Shown here piece by piece: positions 6,395-12,370 of a stretch of DNA of 13,956 bases. This DNA is from Candidatus Omnitrophota bacterium. Lineage in GTDB: Bacteria; Omnitrophota; Gorgyraeia; Gygaellales; Profunditerraquicolaceae. Numbering within the stretch: position 1 is the first letter of the stretch; each line of letters starts with the position of its first letter. The stretch covers positions 1 to 13,956 of the forward strand of contig JAHIZC010000223.1 in assembly GCA_018814745.1 (NCBI GenBank), in the 5' to 3' direction. Position numbers and translations under genes: made by a program. Under the pieces are notes generated by a model. The model was not told the DNA's origin, ran no database searches, and saw nothing but the letters and a program-made list of their open reading frames with translations.

Positions 6395-7738
6395 ATGGTT
6401 ACTCAGGATACAGAAAAACAAAAGACTATACAAAAAGAAGTCAGCCTGAATGGCATAGGGCTGCATACGGCAAATAAGGTGAATATAAAATTTAAGCCCG
6501 CAGATGTGAATTGCGGTATTAACTTCATTCGTACGGATTTACCCGATCAGCCTAAGATTAAGGCTTCGATTGATAATTTACTTGCGCCATCGCGTTCCCC
6601 CAGGCGTACTTCCGTGGGCCATGGAAATATTGAGGTACAGACTATAGAGCATCTGATGGCGGCATTGGCAGGGATCGGTATAGATAATATTAATATTGAA
6701 ATCGATAATAACGAGATCCCCGGATTAGACGGTAGTAGCCTGGGGTTTTTTGAGGTTCTGAATAAAGCAGGTATTAAGCAACAGGAGAAAGATAAAAATT
6801 ATTTCGCGATTAGAGATCCTATTTTTGTGGAAGAAGATGGGGCTTCTATCGTGGCATTGCCGGAAAATAAATTTAGAATCTCTTACACCTTGAGCTATGA
6901 ACATCCGATGCTTAAATCGGGGTATCTGGAAGTGAGTATGGATCCAGAGTTATTTAAGGAGGAGATTGCTTCAGCCCGTACGTTTTGCCTAGAGAATGAA
7001 GCTGCTGGATTACAGAATCAGGGTATGGGCCAGGGGGCGAACTATGAAAATACCCTGGTTGTTGGGAAAGAAGGAGTGATAAAAAATACGTTACGCTTTG
7101 ATGATGAGTTCACCAGGCATAAGATATTAGATCTATTAGGGGATTTATATCTCTTAGGTTCGCCGATAAAAGGCCACATTATTGCTTTAAGGAGCGGCCA
7201 TTCTTTGAATCTGAAGATGGTAAAAAAGTTAATTCAGCAGAGGCAGAGATATATTGCCGGAGGTGTCGGGATAATAGATGCCACCGGCTATCAGTTCAGT
7301 TCAGGGGAAGGATTAGGTATAGAAGAGATTAAGAAAATTCTTCCTCACCGGGATCCGTTTTTGTTCGTGGACAGAGTCCTACATCTTGAAGAAGGAAAGC
7401 GTGCTACCGGCCTTAAGAATCTATCGAAAGATGACTATTTTTTTAAAGGCCATTTTCCCGGTAGGCCGGTAATGCCGGGAGTTTTGATTATTGAAGCACT
7501 GGCTCAGGTGGGTGGGATCATGATGCTCTCTCCTGAAGAAAATCGAGGAAAGTTAGCGTTTTTTATGGCGGCAAATAATATAAAGTTTAGAAAAACCGTC
7601 CTCCCCGGCGACCAGTTGATATTGGACGTTACGGCAGGCAAGATAAGGTCCAAGACCGGACAGGTGCATGCCAAGGCACTGGTTGAAGGGAAAGTGGTAG
7701 CAGAGGCAGATTTGATGTTTGCGTTAGTTGAAAGCTGA
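6395..7738 (+). CDS. lpxC/fabZ: Bifunctional LpxC deacetylase / FabZ 3-hydroxyacyl-ACP dehydratase
   Basis: This single 447-residue frame contains two complete enzymes. Residues about 10-280 are LpxC: SLNGIGLHT, IEHLMAAL with zinc ligand His86 and catalytic Glu85, ARTF, RHKILDLLGDL with His242 and Asp246, and SGHSLN with His269. LpxC deacetylates UDP-3-O-acyl-GlcNAc, the committed lipid A step. Residues about 308-447 are FabZ: ILPHRDPFLFVDR with catalytic His318, the GHFPGRPVMPG loop and Glu367 in the hot-dog helix. FabZ makes enoyl-ACP and so competes for the hydroxyacyl-ACP that LpxA and LpxD use. The same fusion is known in Bacteroidetes and relatives. All visible catalytic residues are intact. 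The linker is about 25 residues. No clear Shine-Dalgarno is seen; lpxD ends 2 nt upstream. Confidence 0.97.
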   Translation: MVTQDTEKQKTIQKEVSLNGIGLHTANKVNIKFKPADVNCGINFIRTDLPDQPKIKASIDNLLAPSRSPRRTSVGHGNIEVQTIEHLMAALAGIGIDNINIEIDNNEIPGLDGSSLGFFEVLNKAGIKQQEKDKNYFAIRDPIFVEEDGASIVALPENKFRISYTLSYEHPMLKSGYLEVSMDPELFKEEIASARTFCLENEAAGLQNQGMGQGANYENTLVVGKEGVIKNTLRFDDEFTRHKILDLLGDLYLLGSPIKGHIIALRSGHSLNLKMVKKLIQQRQRYIAGGVGIIDATGYQFSSGEGLGIEEIKKILPHRDPFLFVDRVLHLEEGKRATGLKNLSKDDYFFKGHFPGRPVMPGVLIIEALAQVGGIMMLSPEENRGKLAFFMAANNIKFRKTVLPGDQLILDVTAGKIRSKTGQVHAKALVEGKVVAEADLMFALVES

Positions 7739-7740
7739 TC

Positions 7741-8526
7741 ATGCAGATACATCCTACAGCAGTCGTCTCTAAGAAAGCGAAATTGGCCGGCGATATTCAG
7801 GTCGGCCCTTATACTATTATCGCAGATAATGTCAGTATCGACGCAGGTAGCAAGATCGGGTCGCACTGTGTGATTACCGGTAATACTTCTATAGGATCTG
7901 GTTGCGAGGTATTTACCGGAGCGGTATTAGGGAGTCGGCCGCAGGATTTAAAATATAAAGGCGAGCAAGTCTTCTTAGAGATCGGAGATAATAATATAAT
8001 CCGTGAGTATTGTACTTTTAATCCGGGTACAGAAAAAGGTGCAAAGACAGTTATAGGTAACGATAACCTTTTCATGGCTTATGCGCATGTGGCCCATGAT
8101 TGTATAGTGGGTAATGACTGCGTAATTGCAAATAACGGGACACTCGCCGGTTACGTTAGAGTAGAAGACAAGGTTGTGGTAGGAGGCCTTGGCGCCGTAC
8201 ATCAGTTTGTCAAAGTAGGTACTCTTTCGATTATCGGTGGATGTTCAAAAGTAGTGCGGGATATTCCGCCTTATTCTACCTGTGACGGGCATCCTGCCTC
8301 AGTATATGGATTAAATCTTATCGGCCTAAAACGCAATAATGTCGGGCAAGATTCACTAAAAAACCTCAGCCGCGCCTTTAAAATTATCTTTAATGAAGGC
8401 CTCACCACGAAACACGCATTAGAAAAAATAGAAAAAGAAATCCCAAAGACTTCGGAAGTCTCCTATCTGATTAAATTCATTAGAGATTCGAAACGGGGGA
8501 TATCCCGTTCCGTACGTAAGTCTTAA
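7741..8526 (+). CDS. lpxA: Acyl-ACP--UDP-N-acetylglucosamine O-acyltransferase LpxA
   Basis: The 261-residue product opens IHPTAVVSKKAKLAGDIQVGPY and consists of hexapeptide beta-helix repeats (about 1-190) followed by a helical C-terminus (about 190-261). His119 in AYAHVAHDC matches the catalytic histidine, and GAVHQFVKVG and GLNLIGLKR are family hallmarks. LpxA adds the first hydroxyacyl chain to UDP-GlcNAc in the cytoplasm, upstream of LpxC and LpxD. It starts 2 nt after lpxC/fabZ without an obvious ribosome-binding site, consistent with coupling inside the operon. Length is normal for the family (about 260). The acyl chain length it prefers cannot be read from the sequence by eye. Confidence 0.97.
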   Translation: MQIHPTAVVSKKAKLAGDIQVGPYTIIADNVSIDAGSKIGSHCVITGNTSIGSGCEVFTGAVLGSRPQDLKYKGEQVFLEIGDNNIIREYCTFNPGTEKGAKTVIGNDNLFMAYAHVAHDCIVGNDCVIANNGTLAGYVRVEDKVVVGGLGAVHQFVKVGTLSIIGGCSKVVRDIPPYSTCDGHPASVYGLNLIGLKRNNVGQDSLKNLSRAFKIIFNEGLTTKHALEKIEKEIPKTSEVSYLIKFIRDSKRGISRSVRKS

Positions 8527-8537
8527 AAGCTTGGATT

Positions 8538-9344
8538 ATGGAAAGAATAGGCCTGATTGCAGGTAATAGAAAATTCCCTTTTATATTTTCAGCTGCCGCA
8601 AAGAAGAAGAATTATTATATTGTCGCCGTAGCGATCAAGGGTGATACTTCGCCGAGGCTTAAGGATTTTGTCGATAAAATCCATTGGCTGAGCCTTAGTG
8701 ATTTTAGCCGGGTCCCTGAGATCTTCAAGCAGGAGGGCATAACCAAGATAGTTATGGCAGGACAGATCTCACCCTCCAGGCTCTTTAGTAAAGAAATATA
8801 TAGAGACGAACAGCTGAAAGAATTGCTTGTTAATTTAAAAGATAAAAAGGCAGATACGATATTCGGTAAAATTGCCGATAGGCTGGAAGAGTCAGGGTTG
8901 GAGTTGTTAAATTCTACGATTTTTCTGGAAGATTTTATGCCTGCTCAAGGTACGCTTACCAGTTGCGAGCCGGATGCTTTAGTCCGGGAAGATATAGATT
9001 TTGGTTTATCTCTAGCCAAGGAGATCGCCAAACTTGATATTGGCCAGACTATAGCAGTTAAGGATAAAGCAGTAGTTGCTGTTGAGGCTTTAGAAGGGAC
9101 AGATAACCTGATTTTGCGTGCGGGTAAGATTACCCGCGGCAGGGGTTTTACAGTAGTTAAAGTGAGTAAGCCTAAGCAGGATTTAAGATTTGACGTACCG
9201 GTAGTTGGTTTAAATACAGTAAAAAGCCTTAAAAAAGCGGGTGCGAAGTGCCTGGCAATCGAATCCGGTAAGACGCTTTTTATCGATCAGAAACAATCGC
9301 TAGAGTTAGCAGAAAAGAAAGGCATCAGTATTGTTGCGCTGTAG
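8538..9344 (+). CDS. lpxI: UDP-2,3-diacylglucosamine hydrolase LpxI
   Basis: The 268-residue product matches the LpxI (DUF1009) family: MERIGLIAGNRKFPFIFSAA at the start, VMAGQISPSRLF, and the C-terminal domain with LILRAGK, RGRGFTVVKVSKPKQDLRFD and VPVVGLNTV. Asp219 in LRFDVP is the probable equivalent of the essential aspartate of the Caulobacter enzyme. LpxI releases UMP to give lipid X and replaces the unrelated LpxH of gamma- and beta-proteobacteria. It follows lpxA by 11 nt, continuing the lipid A operon. lpxB and later lipid A genes are not in the window. A hairpin after the gene may mark the operon end. Confidence 0.94.
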   Translation: MERIGLIAGNRKFPFIFSAAAKKKNYYIVAVAIKGDTSPRLKDFVDKIHWLSLSDFSRVPEIFKQEGITKIVMAGQISPSRLFSKEIYRDEQLKELLVNLKDKKADTIFGKIADRLEESGLELLNSTIFLEDFMPAQGTLTSCEPDALVREDIDFGLSLAKEIAKLDIGQTIAVKDKAVVAVEALEGTDNLILRAGKITRGRGFTVVKVSKPKQDLRFDVPVVGLNTVKSLKKAGAKCLAIESGKTLFIDQKQSLELAEKKGISIVAL

Positions 9345-9377
9345 ATAGTGATCAGTTTTGTAATTAATTTAGAATCC

Positions 9378-9400
9378 GGGGCCTTATAGTATGAGGCCCC
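9378..9400 (+). terminator. Hairpin between lpxI and the radical SAM gene, weak terminator candidate
   Basis: GGGGCCT (9378-9384) pairs with AGGCCCC (9394-9400) around a 9-nt loop, 34 nt after the lpxI stop. The downstream sequence AAAATTTC has only three T residues, so an intrinsic terminator is plausible but not secure. On the other strand no T-run follows either. Confidence 0.4.
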
Positions 9401-9419
9401 AAAATTTCAGAAGATAAAT

Positions 9420-10139
9420 ATGAAATACATTTACGGTCCGGTTAATTCACGCAGATTAGGTTCATCGTTAGGCATCAGCCTGACTTCTTATAAAATCTGT
9501 GACTTTGATTGTATTTACTGCCAGCTAGGCAAGACGCATACGCTCACAGGCGAAAGAAAAGAGTATGTGAAAGTAGACGATATTATTGAGGAGCTGAAGA
9601 GGTGGCTCAAGGATAATCCAGAGGTCGCAGGGAGCTCGCAGTATATTACTATTTCTGGTTTAGGGGAGCCTACTTTGAATACAAAAATAGGCGAAGTGAT
9701 TAACCGGATAAAGACAGTTACTAATATTCCTCTGGCAGTAATCACAAACGCCTCGAAATTATCAGATCTCAATATACGTGTTTCGCTTATGAGGGCTGAT
9801 TTAATCGTTCCTTCTCTGGATGCCGTAGTCCAGAAAGTCTTTGCTAAGATTGACCGGCCAAAGCAGAATATTAAGATCGAGCAGATAATTAACGGTTTGA
9901 TCGCTCTGAGGAAGGAATTTCGCGGTAAGATTTGGCTTGAAGTAATGTTGGTGCGGGGGGTGAATGACGATATCAGGTATATCAAGAAATTAAATAAAGT
10001 CATAGAGCAGATCAATCCTAATAAGATTCATTTAAATTCTCCGGTACGTACGACCTCGGAGCCTGATATAGAACCCGTAGATAAAAACAAACTTAATAAG
10101 ATTAAAGAAATTCTCGGCGATAAATGCGAGATATTATAA
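9420..10139 (+). CDS. Radical SAM protein, COG0731-like
   Basis: The 239-residue protein starts MKYIYGPVNSRRLGSSLGIS and carries the iron-sulfur cysteines Cys27, Cys31 and Cys34 (CDFDCIYC, the radical SAM C-x3-C-x2-C motif). ISGLGEPTLN, the SAM-binding GxGEP-type segment, follows, and then TNASKL, LEVMLVRGVND and a C-terminal HLNSPVRTTSEPD. This pattern matches the COG0731 group of Fe-S oxidoreductases, which resemble the wybutosine enzyme TYW1 but are shorter and of unknown substrate in bacteria. The protein should bind a 4Fe-4S cluster and cleave S-adenosylmethionine. A weak AGAAG lies 9 nt upstream of the ATG. The stop lies 3 nt before tRNA-Arg, so the transcript probably contains both. 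I do not assign a reaction. Confidence 0.87.
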   Translation: MKYIYGPVNSRRLGSSLGISLTSYKICDFDCIYCQLGKTHTLTGERKEYVKVDDIIEELKRWLKDNPEVAGSSQYITISGLGEPTLNTKIGEVINRIKTVTNIPLAVITNASKLSDLNIRVSLMRADLIVPSLDAVVQKVFAKIDRPKQNIKIEQIINGLIALRKEFRGKIWLEVMLVRGVNDDIRYIKKLNKVIEQINPNKIHLNSPVRTTSEPDIEPVDKNKLNKIKEILGDKCEIL

Positions 10140-10142
10140 TAT

Positions 10143-10215
10143 GCGCCTATTGCCTAACGGATAAGGCACCAGTCTTCGGAACTGGCTAGTGCTGGTTCGA
10201 GTCCAGCTAGGCGCA
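10143..10215 (+). tRNA. tRNA-Arg (anticodon UCG)
   Basis: A 73-nt cloverleaf can be drawn by hand. The acceptor stem is GCGCCTA/TAGGCGC with discriminator A. The D arm is GCCT/AGGC. The anticodon stem CCAGT/ACTGG holds the loop CTTCGGA, with anticodon TCG reading CGN codons. The T arm is GCTGG-TTCGAGT-CCAGC. All stems are fully paired. CCA is not encoded. It starts 3 nt after the radical SAM stop codon. Confidence 0.96.
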
Positions 10216-10236
10216 AGAATTCGGGGGTGGAATAAA

Positions 10237-10749
10237 ATGGAACTATTAGCATTGGTCATTTTAACCGTATCTATTCTGGTTGGTTTTTTGGCAATATTTT
10301 TTACAACTTTCGGGACATTGATTATTATTATCGGTTCGTTGTTGTATTCTGCAATGACGGATTTTAGTATCCTGACCATAAAACATCTGGTGGTTCTTCT
10401 TACCCTCTATCTCTGTGGAGAGGTACTGGAGTATGTTTTTATTATAATCGGTGCTAAAAAATTCGGTGCTTCAAACGCAGCTGTAGTTGGCGCGCTTTTT
10501 GGCGGAATTATCGGAGCAGTTTTAGGGTCGGTTATATTAGGAGTCGGCCTTATACTAGGAACATTCCTAGGTATCTTTTTCGGTGCTTTTTTAGTCGAAT
10601 GGAGTATCCATAAAGATACGATTAAATCTCTTCGGGCCGGAGCAGGAGGAGTTTTAGGAAGGCTCGGTTCTATAGCAGCTAAGGTGGTTATCGCCTTAGT
10701 GATGTTGGCTATAATCTGCCTACAGGTTTTTAAACTGCATTCCTTCTAA
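10237..10749 (+). CDS. DUF456-family membrane protein
   Basis: The 170-residue hydrophobic protein has several predicted membrane segments: about 3-35, 48-66, 79-102, 104-122 and 147-166. The signature GAKKFGASNAAVVGALFGGIIGAVLG and the following glycine-rich GLILGTFLGIFFGAFLVEW match DUF456 proteins, which carry glycine-zipper-like helices. Function is unknown in the family. An upstream in-frame ATG at 10189 lies inside tRNA-Arg and is rejected. ATG 10237 has GGGGGTGG at 10223-10230, 6 nt upstream, and gives an immediate membrane helix. It follows the tRNA by 21 nt and probably shares its transcript. The residues after the fourth helix (KDTIKSLRAGAGGVLGRLGS) form a positively charged loop. 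Confidence 0.82.
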   Translation: MELLALVILTVSILVGFLAIFFTTFGTLIIIIGSLLYSAMTDFSILTIKHLVVLLTLYLCGEVLEYVFIIIGAKKFGASNAAVVGALFGGIIGAVLGSVILGVGLILGTFLGIFFGAFLVEWSIHKDTIKSLRAGAGGVLGRLGSIAAKVVIALVMLAIICLQVFKLHSF

Positions 10750-10779
10750 CGTATTGCCCCCCATCTTTTAAAAAAATAG

Positions 10780-10807
10780 TTTACTATTGAAGCGTATCGG
10801 GTATAAT
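10780..10807 (+). promoter_or_regulatory. Sigma-70-type promoter for the MORN gene and tRNA-Lys
   Basis: The -35-like TTTACT (10780-10785), a 16-nt spacer and a perfect -10 TATAAT (10802-10807) lie in the 117-nt gap after the DUF456 gene. Transcription would start near 10814, leaving a leader of about 50 nt before the MORN start codon. No other gene needs this promoter. Confidence 0.6.
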
Positions 10808-10866
10808 AGTATAAATGTAGTTTTGTACTTATATTATATATATTATTTGTGTAAAGGGAGGGTCTG

Positions 10867-11397
10867 ATGTATAAATGCACATTAGTCTTAATGGCAGCCT
10901 TTCTATTGGTAGCCTCTGGGTCTTCTATGGCAGAAGAGGAGATGATTGAGTTTGCAACGGTAACCTTATCAGATACCTCTGTTTATGAGGGCACTTTTAA
11001 AAACGGCGTATTCGATGGAATGGGCACATTGACCTGGAAGAACGGGAATAAATATAAAGGCGATTTTAAGGATGGCCTTCAGCACGGAGACGGCATCTAT
11101 ACCTTTGCCAACGGTGATGAATACAGAGGAGAATTCCGTAAAGGCGAAATCGAAGGTAAGGGTGTCTATACCTATACAAACGGGGATAAATACGCAGGCG
11201 ATTTTAAGGACGGCCTTCAGTACGGCAGTGGAACTTACACATTTGCTAACGGAGATAAATACAAAGGCGAATTTCAGAGTGGCAGGATGCATGGGGAGGG
11301 CGTATACATCTATGAGAATGGAGATAGATACGAAGGCGAGTTTCAAAACGGCATGATCGACGGAAAAGGTAAATATATTTACGCAGACGAGAATTAA
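10867..11397 (+). CDS. Exported MORN-repeat protein
   Basis: The 176-residue protein has a signal peptide (about 1-22, cleavage after SMA) and then is almost entirely MORN repeats. Six 23-residue units begin at residues 40, 63, 86, 109, 132 and 155, each of the form Y-x-G-x-F-x-x-G-x-x-x-G-x-G-x-Y-x-x-x-N-G-D. MORN repeats form an extended beta-hairpin solenoid used for binding lipids or proteins. There is no attached enzyme domain, so this is probably a periplasmic or surface scaffold of unknown partner. Units 2 and 4 are near-duplicates (FKDGLQ and YTFANGD in both), pointing to past duplication of a two-unit block. GGGAGGG ends 5 nt before the ATG. tRNA-Lys follows the stop by 6 nt. Confidence 0.88.
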   Translation: MYKCTLVLMAAFLLVASGSSMAEEEMIEFATVTLSDTSVYEGTFKNGVFDGMGTLTWKNGNKYKGDFKDGLQHGDGIYTFANGDEYRGEFRKGEIEGKGVYTYTNGDKYAGDFKDGLQYGSGTYTFANGDKYKGEFQSGRMHGEGVYIYENGDRYEGEFQNGMIDGKGKYIYADEN

Positions 11398-11403
11398 CAT
11401 ATC

Positions 11404-11476
11404 GGGCCGCTAGCTCAATTGGTAGAGCAGGACCCTCTTAAGGTCAAGGTTCGAGGTCCGATTCCTCGGCGGCTCA
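11404..11476 (+). tRNA. tRNA-Lys (anticodon CUU)
   Basis: A 73-nt cloverleaf: acceptor GGGCCGC/GCGGCTC with one G-U pair and discriminator A, D arm GCTC/GAGC, and anticodon loop CTCTTAA giving CTT (reads AAG). The T stem is CGAGG/CCTCG. Two deviations are visible. The first anticodon-stem pair is G-A, and the T loop is TCCGATT, with C where nearly all tRNAs have T (pseudouridine 55). CCA is not encoded. Confidence 0.9.
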
Positions 11477-11477
11477 A

Positions 11478-11512
11478 TTTTAAGTTTTAGGTGTTAGGTT
11501 CTAGGTTTTAGG
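11478..11512 (+). repeat. Five-copy degenerate heptamer array before archease
   Basis: Five 7-mers in exact register fill most of the gap between tRNA-Lys and archease: TTTTAAG, TTTTAGG, TGTTAGG, TTCTAGG, TTTTAGG. Rotated, the unit is TTAGGTT, similar to the reverse complement (TTAGTCT) of the array before skp. The last unit provides the only AGG near the archease GTG start. Confidence 0.85.
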
Positions 11513-11518
11513 CATAAA

Positions 11519-11938
11519 GTGAAAAGTTACGAGATAATCGAGCATACCGCAGATATCGGAATCAGGGTAAAAGGGAAAGACTTAAGGGAATTATTTCGTA
11601 ATGCAGCACTTGCCATGTTTGACCTCATCGCAACCAGGCTGAAAGAATCAAAATCTCCGGACAAAGAAAAAATTCTTGTAAAAATTAAATCCGACAATTT
11701 AGAAGAACTTTTTGTTAATTGGCTTAATGAACTGCTTTCTTTGTCCTCGGTAAAAGAGAAAATTTTCTGCGAGGTCAGCTTTAAAAATTTAGATAAGAAT
11801 AGTCTCGAAGCTGAGGTTGTCGGCTGCGCTTTAATGAACTATAAGATAGAGAGTGAAATAAAAGCAGCAACTTATCATCAGTTACAATTAAGAGAGGAAC
11901 AATCCGGCTGGCAGGCGGAAGTAATTTTTGATGTCTAG
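11519..11938 (+). CDS. Archease, activator of RNA ligase RtcB
   Basis: The 139-residue protein has the archease signature: MKSYEIIEHTADIGIRVKGKDL at the N-terminus, LFRNAALAMFDLI, NLEELFVNWLNELL, and a C-terminal EIKAATYHQLQLREEQSGW...VIFDV. The acidic residues of HTAD and the final FDV are conserved metal-site positions of the family. Archease speeds RtcB guanylylation and turnover, and rtcB lies downstream, separated only by an inserted GIY-YIG cassette. The start is GTG, with AGG from the heptamer array 6 nt upstream. The stop TAG uses the first base of the inserted cassette; without the insertion the stop would be TAA inside the rtcB start region. Confidence 0.93.
   Translation: MKSYEIIEHTADIGIRVKGKDLRELFRNAALAMFDLIATRLKESKSPDKEKILVKIKSDNLEELFVNWLNELLSLSSVKEKIFCEVSFKNLDKNSLEAEVVGCALMNYKIESEIKAATYHQLQLREEQSGWQAEVIFDV
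11931..11937 (+). repeat. Left copy of 7-bp direct repeat ATGTCTA (likely target-site duplication)
   Basis: ATGTCTA here, in the last codons of archease, is repeated at 12364-12370 at the start of rtcB, on either side of the GIY-YIG cassette. The bases just outside the repeat differ between the two copies. Confidence 0.65.
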
Positions 11939-11941
11939 AGA

Positions 11942-11984
11942 GACCGCAACTTATGGAGTGCAAGCGAACATAAGTTGTCTGGTC
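11942..11984 (+). repeat. Left-end hairpin of the GIY-YIG cassette
   Basis: CAACTTATG (11947-11955) pairs perfectly with CATAAGTTG (11969-11977) around a 13-nt loop. GACC (11942-11945) and GGTC (11981-11984) extend the stem past small internal loops, and TCTAG (11934-11938) with CTAGA (11988-11992) could extend it further. Confidence 0.75.
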
Positions 11985-12011
11985 GAACTAGACCCTTGAC
12001 ATTTTGATTCT

Positions 12012-12347
12012 ATGGCTATTTATTATGCTTATATTTTAAAATGTGATAATGGCAAAAAGTATTATGGACATACAAATAATTTATCTAAGCGGATAAAAGA
12101 CCATAGGAATGGACGGGTTTACGCTACTAGGAATAAGCGGCCACAAGTGGTTTATTATGAAGAGTTTGTTTCTTGTCAAGAAGCCTTTAAAAGAGAAATG
12201 CAGTTTAAAAATGGAAGAATGCGTAAATCCACAATAGAACAGTTGATAAATAACTTTGCTAAATCAAAATGTCAAGGGTTCAATTCGCAGACGCGAGTAA
12301 CAAAAAAGCGAGGTCGCTATGACTTACGTCGTCCTTCGGAACCGTAA
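12012..12347 (+). CDS. Small GIY-YIG nuclease-domain protein, probably element-encoded
   Basis: The 111-residue protein has one GIY-YIG domain (about 4-82). AYILK and KYYGHT are the two signature strands; Arg27 and His31 (LSKRIKDHRNG) and Glu62 (FKREMQFK) are the likely catalytic residues. It resembles the short YhbQ/UPF0213-type single-domain proteins rather than UvrC. The family cuts DNA, and some members are homing or mobility endonucleases. Residues about 83-111 do not belong to the domain: they are encoded by the cassette's right end, and the stop codon lies inside the right hairpin. No Shine-Dalgarno precedes the ATG. By eye the core is more AT-rich than archease and rtcB around it. It interrupts a functional pair, which argues for insertion rather than a role in RNA ligation. 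Confidence 0.88.
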   Translation: MAIYYAYILKCDNGKKYYGHTNNLSKRIKDHRNGRVYATRNKRPQVVYYEEFVSCQEAFKREMQFKNGRMRKSTIEQLINNFAKSKCQGFNSQTRVTKKRGRYDLRRPSEP

Positions 12348-12352
12348 GTCAT
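12319..12352 (+). repeat. Right-end hairpin of the GIY-YIG cassette
   Basis: ATGACTTACG (12319-12328) pairs perfectly with CGTAAGTCAT (12343-12352) around a 14-nt loop. The stop codon of the GIY-YIG gene (12345-12347) is in the right arm. The arm and the following GCTCATT match the right end of the element before dnaB. Confidence 0.8.
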
Positions 12353-12363
12353 CTGCTCATTAA

Positions 12364-12370
12364 ATGTCTA
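12364..12370 (+). repeat. Right copy of 7-bp direct repeat ATGTCTA
   Basis: This repeats 11931-11937 and contains the rtcB start codon. It is the expected position of a target-site duplication for the cassette at 11938-12363. Confidence 0.65.

Larger units (their letters stand above)
11938..12363 (+). mobile_element. GIY-YIG cassette inserted between archease and rtcB
   Basis: This 426-bp unit carries one GIY-YIG gene and a hairpin at each end (about 11942-11984 and 12319-12352). It is flanked by the direct repeat ATGTCTA. The ends are imperfect inverted repeats sharing GAG, AGA and ACTTAYGG. Deleting the unit and one repeat copy gives archease ending GTC-TAA and rtcB starting ATG-TCT-AAT, so the two genes would overlap. 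Its left 20 bases match the element before dnaB at 14 of 20 positions. Its right end matches the same element from CCGTAAGT through GCTCATT with few differences. I infer a small mobile element. Whether the nuclease moves it is unproven. Confidence 0.65.

Noticed and set aside
9345..9419. Riboswitch before the radical SAM gene
   Set aside because: The 75-nt gap holds only one simple 7-bp hairpin and no conserved aptamer pattern that I recognise.
9515..10015. 166-codon minus-strand open frame opposite the radical SAM gene
   Set aside because: The plus strand carries the iron-sulfur motif and family signatures; the antisense product has no recognisable pattern.
10189..10236. Longer start for the DUF456 gene
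   Set aside because: The extension would be coded by tRNA-Arg sequence, while ATG 10237 has a good ribosome-binding site and begins with a membrane helix.
10787..10807. TTGAAG (10787-10792) as the -35 box for the MORN promoter
   Set aside because: It is only 9 nt from TATAAT; TTTACT at 10780 has a workable 16-nt spacing.
10969..11400. 143-codon open frame on the minus strand opposite the MORN gene, plus a 94-codon plus-strand frame at 11072
   Set aside because: Both are by-products of the 69-bp MORN repeat, which keeps other frames open; no ribosome-binding site or family match is seen.
11996..12026. Promoter with perfect -35 TTGACA (11996-12001) and TATTAT (12021-12026) around the GIY-YIG start
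   Set aside because: The spacer is 19 nt and the -10 lies inside the coding region, so transcripts would miss the GIY-YIG start codon. It could at most serve rtcB downstream, which cannot be judged from sequence.
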